A DNA stretch of 24,205 nt from JBLMYQ01 sp050258375 (lineage in GTDB: Bacteria > Bacillota > Clostridia > Acetivibrionales > UBA4821), in NCBI GenBank assembly GCA_050258375.1, contig JBLMYQ010000025.1, positions 1-24,205 on the forward strand, in the 5' to 3' direction. Shown here in pieces: positions 20,483-24,205 of this stretch. Positions within the stretch are counted from its first letter, which is position 1, and each line of letters opens with the position of its first letter. The position numbers and the translations under genes were made by a program. The notes below the pieces were generated by a model. That model did not search any database, was not told where the DNA came from, and saw nothing but the letters and a program-made list of their open reading frames with translations.

Positions 20483-23400
20483 TTATTTCTTATATGGGTT
20501 AAGCGAACCATTAGCAAGCTCATTTTTCATTAAGTTCAGTTCTGACCTTACAGCTTTCTCGAGAGTTTCTGTACCAGAAAACTTATTGTAAACAACATTT
20601 AATCTATCCCATACTTCTTGATGGTAAGCATTTGTATGTCTACCTTTATGGTTAGCCAAATTAATTAAATTATCAATATCCTTGCTAACATTAATTCCAC
20701 TCTCTTTAAATGCCGGATGATTTTTGAAATCAAAAACTTTACTTTTGTCTGTAGCAATATGATGTTTCTCGGTCCCCAAAATTTTGCTATCTATCATATC
20801 GTCAAGCTTACTTTTTGCTATTGCATTTACTTCATTCTTAACTCCTTTTCCTGCTACATTTTTTATACCACCAACCATTGACATAGCTATATCATATGAT
20901 TCCACGTCCTGCTTTGCTAACTCTATAGCCATTTGTAATTTAGCTTCATAATCTGGGTCATGTTCATTCGCCCTCAATAGTTTTAGATTAATCTTAGTCA
21001 TATCCATTATAGAATTTGCTTTATTGTTTGCTTGCCATTCAATATTCCTATTTATCAAACTCTTAATCTTATAACCTATTGTACTCTGCTTTTTCTTTTG
21101 TTCTTCTTGGTATGCTTTTATTTCAGTAGCATGTCTTGTTTCATAATCTGGTCTCCAAATTTCATAAACGTTTTTACTTGCCCATGCTTTACCATATTTC
21201 TTTGTAGCATAATCCCAATCTACTTTTGCAAATTCTTTTCTATAACCTTCTGCAATATTATGCTGTTCATCTCTTAGTTTCACAAGAGTACTATAGCTTT
21301 TATCATTCTTTCCTAATTTCAATCCTTCAATTTTATTGTTATACTCACTCCATTTTTCTGTTGCTTTTATTATTGATTCATACGCAAATTTACCAAATCT
21401 ATCTCCTTGGTATTTATTTGTCAGCATCATAATGTCATTCTTTTCAAGATGTCCATCAGGGTCAGTATACATTATTGGCTCATTATGACAATACACGTAA
21501 AGATTCAAGCTCAACGGGTCATCTATCTTTGTATACTGACGTTCATCTTCACTCAGGAACCTCGCCGTCTCAGGATCGTACATCCTCGCCATCAGGTAAT
21601 ACAGCCCTGTCTCGCTGTCCCAATAATACCCTGCAAAGAGGAACGGATTGTCGAAGCGATCCGCATACACGCTGCCGTATACACTGTTGTATACGCTTCC
21701 TTGTACAGTCTCAGGATTTCCAAATGCATCGTAGTAATAGCTTACAAGCACATCCTCGTATACTGCCTCAGCAACTGTAGTAGTATCTCCATGTCCATTA
21801 TAGAAGTAATACCCTGTTATATCATTCACAGTCCTGCTTATCAGGTTTGTACCAACTACATTTCTTGCCTTCTGATTTCCATCTGCATCTACTTCAAGTA
21901 TTACCTTGTCTGCCTCATAAAGATACCTTCTCTCCTCTCCGTCAACCGTCTTGGATACCCGTTTTCCTTCTCCATTGTAACTATTCTGAACTATCTTTCC
22001 TTCCGGTGTTTCAGTTCTTGTCAACCGATTTAGATTGTCAAAAATATTTATGGTTGTGAAGGTATTCTGATTGTATACATCCTCATATACAGACCTGTTT
22101 ACGCTTAACTGATTTCCATTGTCGTCATATGTAAACATTACATATTCAGTCTGCTCTCCATCAATTGTGGTGCTGGTTGAAAGCAGTCTGTTCAAGCTGT
22201 CATAATAATATTGTATAACCCGTATATTTCCTATTGCTTCTCCATATACCTCATCATATACGCTTTGGGTTACTGTTTCTGTTGCCCTGTTGCCTGCCAA
22301 ATCAAAGGTATATTCAGTTACTTTTCTATTTGGCTCTGAAACTGTCTCCAGTCTTTCAAGGTCGTCGTAGGCATAGCTCGTAATGCCTCTTGCATCTGTC
22401 TTCGATGTCTGATTGTTTGCACTGTCATAGGTATAGCTGAATGATTCTATTTCTGTCTGGTCGGACCTTTTGTTAACCAGTGTATGCAGTGTGTTATCTT
22501 CATAATAGGTGTATTCCTCGGTTGAGCCATTTGGATAAGTGACTTTTTCCAGTCTTCCATTATCATAATAGCTGTATATGGTTGTTTCTCCGTCAGCTTC
22601 TACCTTGTACAGTCTTCCTGCTTTGTCATATACCTTCTTTGTGGTGTTGTTCTTTGAATCTGTGGTTCTTTCTGCAACCTTTCCTGTCCCTTCAATTATA
22701 TCATATTCATATCCTGTTGTTCCAATTTCTGGCACTGTTTTTTCTATTACTCTGTTTATTTGGTCGTAAATCCTCTGGGTTGTTCCTGTTCCATCAGTCA
22801 TAGTCAGCTGATTACCATTATTATCATAAGTATACTGTATGCTGATACCTTCTGCCTGCTGTGATATGAGCCTTCCATGTATATCATATTCATTTGTTGT
22901 GGTTATACCATTTCTATCTGTTTTCTGCACAAGAGCTCCATTGATATTGTAGGAATATGTTTCTTCCTTTCCTTTTGCGTCAGTCATCTTTTTAGCTTTG
23001 TTTGCAGGATTGTATTCATATGCTGTGGCATTTCCCTTTGCATCTGTTTGCGTAAGCATATTTCCATTCAGGTCATAGGTATAATTTGTTGTTTCATTCT
23101 TTGCATTTGTTACGCTTACAAGTCTGCTAAATTCATCATAGGCATAAGCGGTTGTCTTTCCTCTTCCGTCGGTCTTGGTTTCTATATTTCCAATATCGTC
23201 ATAAGTCTGACTTGTTGTATGCCCCTCCGGATTTGTTGTTTCAAGAAGTCTGCTGTTTTTATCATATGAATACCGGGTAAGGTTGTTTAATGCATCATAT
23301 GACCGCGTCTGTAACCCATTGTCATTGTATTCCAAGCTTTGGATGCTTACACCGTAAGGGTCTTCCTTTTTAATCAGACGATTTAGAGGATTATATACAT

Positions 23401-24205
23401 TGGTAAATGTGTTTCCTCTCCAATCTTGTGTTGTGAGGAGATTTCCGTTTGCGTCATATGTGTAGGTGGTTGTCTGGTATACCGCATTGGTTACTGTTTG
23501 AAGCCTGTTTAATCCATCATAGGTCTTTATTGTAATATTGCCGTTTCCATCTGTTTCAAATCTTTTGTTTCCATTCTTATCATACCTGATTGATGTTATT
23601 ATTGCTTCACTGCCATCCGCTTTTTGCTGTGTATGGCTTGTTTGCCTGTTCATGCTGTCATGTGTATAAAGATTTACCACGCCCTGTGAATCACTTTGCT
23701 TTTTAAGGTTTGAAATACTGTCATACTGGTATGTTATTGTGTTTTCAGGTACTGATTCATCTCCTGCCAATACAGTCTTTCTTAGCTTGTTAAATGCATT
23801 ATATTCATAGACTGTTGTATTTTGGTTTCCATCGGTAGTGCTTAATTTGTTTCCTGCAAGGTCATATATACTGCTTTCAATTGTTTGCTCAGGGTCATTT
23901 ATTGTTTTCCTTATGGATAGTGATGACAGGTTATTGGCATCATCATAGCAGTATGTTTTTATTACACCCTTTGCGTTTGTTTCTGCAATTTTTCTTCCTG
24001 CGCCATCGTATTCATATTTTGTTGTATAATTCAAGCTTCTGTCTTTTGACACAGGGTCAAGAACTGTAAGTACTTTCCCAGCAAGGTTGTAGGCATATTC
24101 GGTTCCGTATCCCGAATCGATTTTTGCTTGTACCGTTTCTCCGCTTCCTGCATTGTATCCTAATGCATCAAGCTCTTTTACCACATTACCTTTGCTGTCA
24201 TATTT
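20483..24205 (-). CDS. RHS-repeat polymorphic toxin with AHH (HNH-fold) nuclease tip, 5' end cut
   Basis: The frame is open to the window edge, so only the last 1240 residues are visible. The first 800 or so are tandem YD repeats (YDxxGxxxxxTDxxGxxTxYxYDxxxRL), which form the hollow shell that encloses the toxin in RHS proteins. The RHS core follows (DRFDNPFLFAGYYWDSETG...YVYCHNEPIMYTDPDGH), ending at about residue 918. Then comes a 320-residue variable tip. Its last 100 residues hold EKHHIA, FKESGINVSKDIDNLINL and HKGRHTNAYHQEVWDRL, the signature of AHH nucleases of the HNH/Endo VII superfamily, so the likely target is nucleic acid. Lys/Glu-rich helices lie between core and nuclease. The immunity gene follows within 13 bases. 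The secretion signal would lie beyond the window. Confidence 0.92.
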   Translation of the reverse strand, partial: KYDSKGNVVKELDALGYNAGSGETVQAKIDSGYGTEYAYNLAGKVLTVLDPVSKDRSLNYTTKYEYDGAGRKIAETNAKGVIKTYCYDDANNLSSLSIRKTINDPEQTIESSIYDLAGNKLSTTDGNQNTTVYEYNAFNKLRKTVLAGDESVPENTITYQYDSISNLKKQSDSQGVVNLYTHDSMNRQTSHTQQKADGSEAIITSIRYDKNGNKRFETDGNGNITIKTYDGLNRLQTVTNAVYQTTTYTYDANGNLLTTQDWRGNTFTNVYNPLNRLIKKEDPYGVSIQSLEYNDNGLQTRSYDALNNLTRYSYDKNSRLLETTNPEGHTTSQTYDDIGNIETKTDGRGKTTAYAYDEFSRLVSVTNAKNETTNYTYDLNGNMLTQTDAKGNATAYEYNPANKAKKMTDAKGKEETYSYNINGALVQKTDRNGITTTNEYDIHGRLISQQAEGISIQYTYDNNGNQLTMTDGTGTTQRIYDQINRVIEKTVPEIGTTGYEYDIIEGTGKVAERTTDSKNNTTKKVYDKAGRLYKVEADGETTIYSYYDNGRLEKVTYPNGSTEEYTYYEDNTLHTLVNKRSDQTEIESFSYTYDSANNQTSKTDARGITSYAYDDLERLETVSEPNRKVTEYTFDLAGNRATETVTQSVYDEVYGEAIGNIRVIQYYYDSLNRLLSTSTTIDGEQTEYVMFTYDDNGNQLSVNRSVYEDVYNQNTFTTINIFDNLNRLTRTETPEGKIVQNSYNGEGKRVSKTVDGEERRYLYEADKVILEVDADGNQKARNVVGTNLISRTVNDITGYYFYNGHGDTTTVAEAVYEDVLVSYYYDAFGNPETVQGSVYNSVYGSVYADRFDNPFLFAGYYWDSETGLYYLMARMYDPETARFLSEDERQYTKIDDPLSLNLYVYCHNEPIMYTDPDGHLEKNDIMMLTNKYQGDRFGKFAYESIIKATEKWSEYNNKIEGLKLGKNDKSYSTLVKLRDEQHNIAEGYRKEFAKVDWDYATKKYGKAWASKNVYEIWRPDYETRHATEIKAYQEEQKKKQSTIGYKIKSLINRNIEWQANNKANSIMDMTKINLKLLRANEHDPDYEAKLQMAIELAKQDVESYDIAMSMVGGIKNVAGKGVKNEVNAIAKSKLDDMIDSKILGTEKHHIATDKSKVFDFKNHPAFKESGINVSKDIDNLINLANHKGRHTNAYHQEVWDRLNVVYNKFSGTETLEKAVRSELNLMKNELANGSLNPYKK
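21450..21916 (-). repeat. 467-bp duplicated RHS core, intact-gene copy
   Basis: Counterpart of 19052-19518. Its position inside the full-length rhs gene would let homologous recombination swap the AHH tip and Imm11-like gene for the orphan toxin and its membrane-anchored partner. Confidence 0.92.

Noticed and set aside
22000..24205. Internal similarity between successive segments of the large rhs gene
   Set aside because: This is the ordinary protein-level YD repeat, not a separate DNA repeat element.

Overview
The window looks like chromosomal DNA of a low-GC, endospore-forming member of the Clostridia. The reasons are an adjacent spoIVFA/spoIVFB pair, AT-rich intergenic DNA with strong GGAGG-type ribosome binding sites, frequent TTG/GTG starts, a secreted protein joining a copper-amine-oxidase-N domain to WG repeats, and a large secreted RHS protein. 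Genus-level placement (for example near Ruminiclostridium/Acetivibrio) is a guess from gene style only.

Layout. Positions 1-530 hold a small single-pass membrane protein gene and its terminator. From 5672 down to 568 on the minus strand is a three-gene set: an AddB-like ATPase, a UvrD-type helicase and a stand-alone PD-(D/E)XK nuclease with an iron-sulfur type cysteine cluster. Together these look like a split AddAB/RecBCD-like helicase-nuclease, decorated with short dispersed repeats. From 10923 down to 5787 (minus) are a small protein, an MscS channel, a DUF47 (PhoU-like) protein overlapping a PiT phosphate transporter, the WG-repeat protein and a four-helix membrane protein. A small plus-strand gene follows at 11091, then spoIVFB and spoIVFA (11395-13186), whose family controls sigma-K processing, and a hypothetical gene (13302-13838).

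The most striking locus is 14018-14314. A 39-residue lysine-rich amphipathic peptide with a TTG start lies on an mRNA of about 200 nt. Its Shine-Dalgarno sequence is locked in a hairpin, and its predicted 5' end pairs exactly with a segment inside the ORF. A near-consensus promoter on the opposite strand would make a convergent RNA of about 74 nt. The two transcripts share a bidirectional terminator with a U-turn loop and read in opposite directions through two copies of a 15-nt direct repeat, one of which begins at the peptide's start codon. This is the architecture of the Fst/par type I toxin-antitoxin systems of Gram-positive plasmids, but the peptide does not resemble Fst.

Positions 15049-16998 encode an unusual multicopper oxidase, with its type 1 copper site in the first cupredoxin domain only, and a small beta-rich partner. 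A sigma-K-like promoter upstream would fit a spore-coat enzyme. The right third (17497-24205, minus) is a polymorphic-toxin locus. It contains the 3' part of a large RHS gene ending in an AHH-type HNH nuclease, its Imm11/DUF1629-like immunity gene, and an orphan RHS C-terminal cassette. The cassette carries a 467-bp copy of the RHS core and a different toxin (permuted papain/LRAT-like, His...Asn-Cys), followed by a membrane-anchored putative immunity gene. Two copies of a 55-nt repeat with a covarying hairpin and a highly structured insert of about 225 nt lie between these modules.
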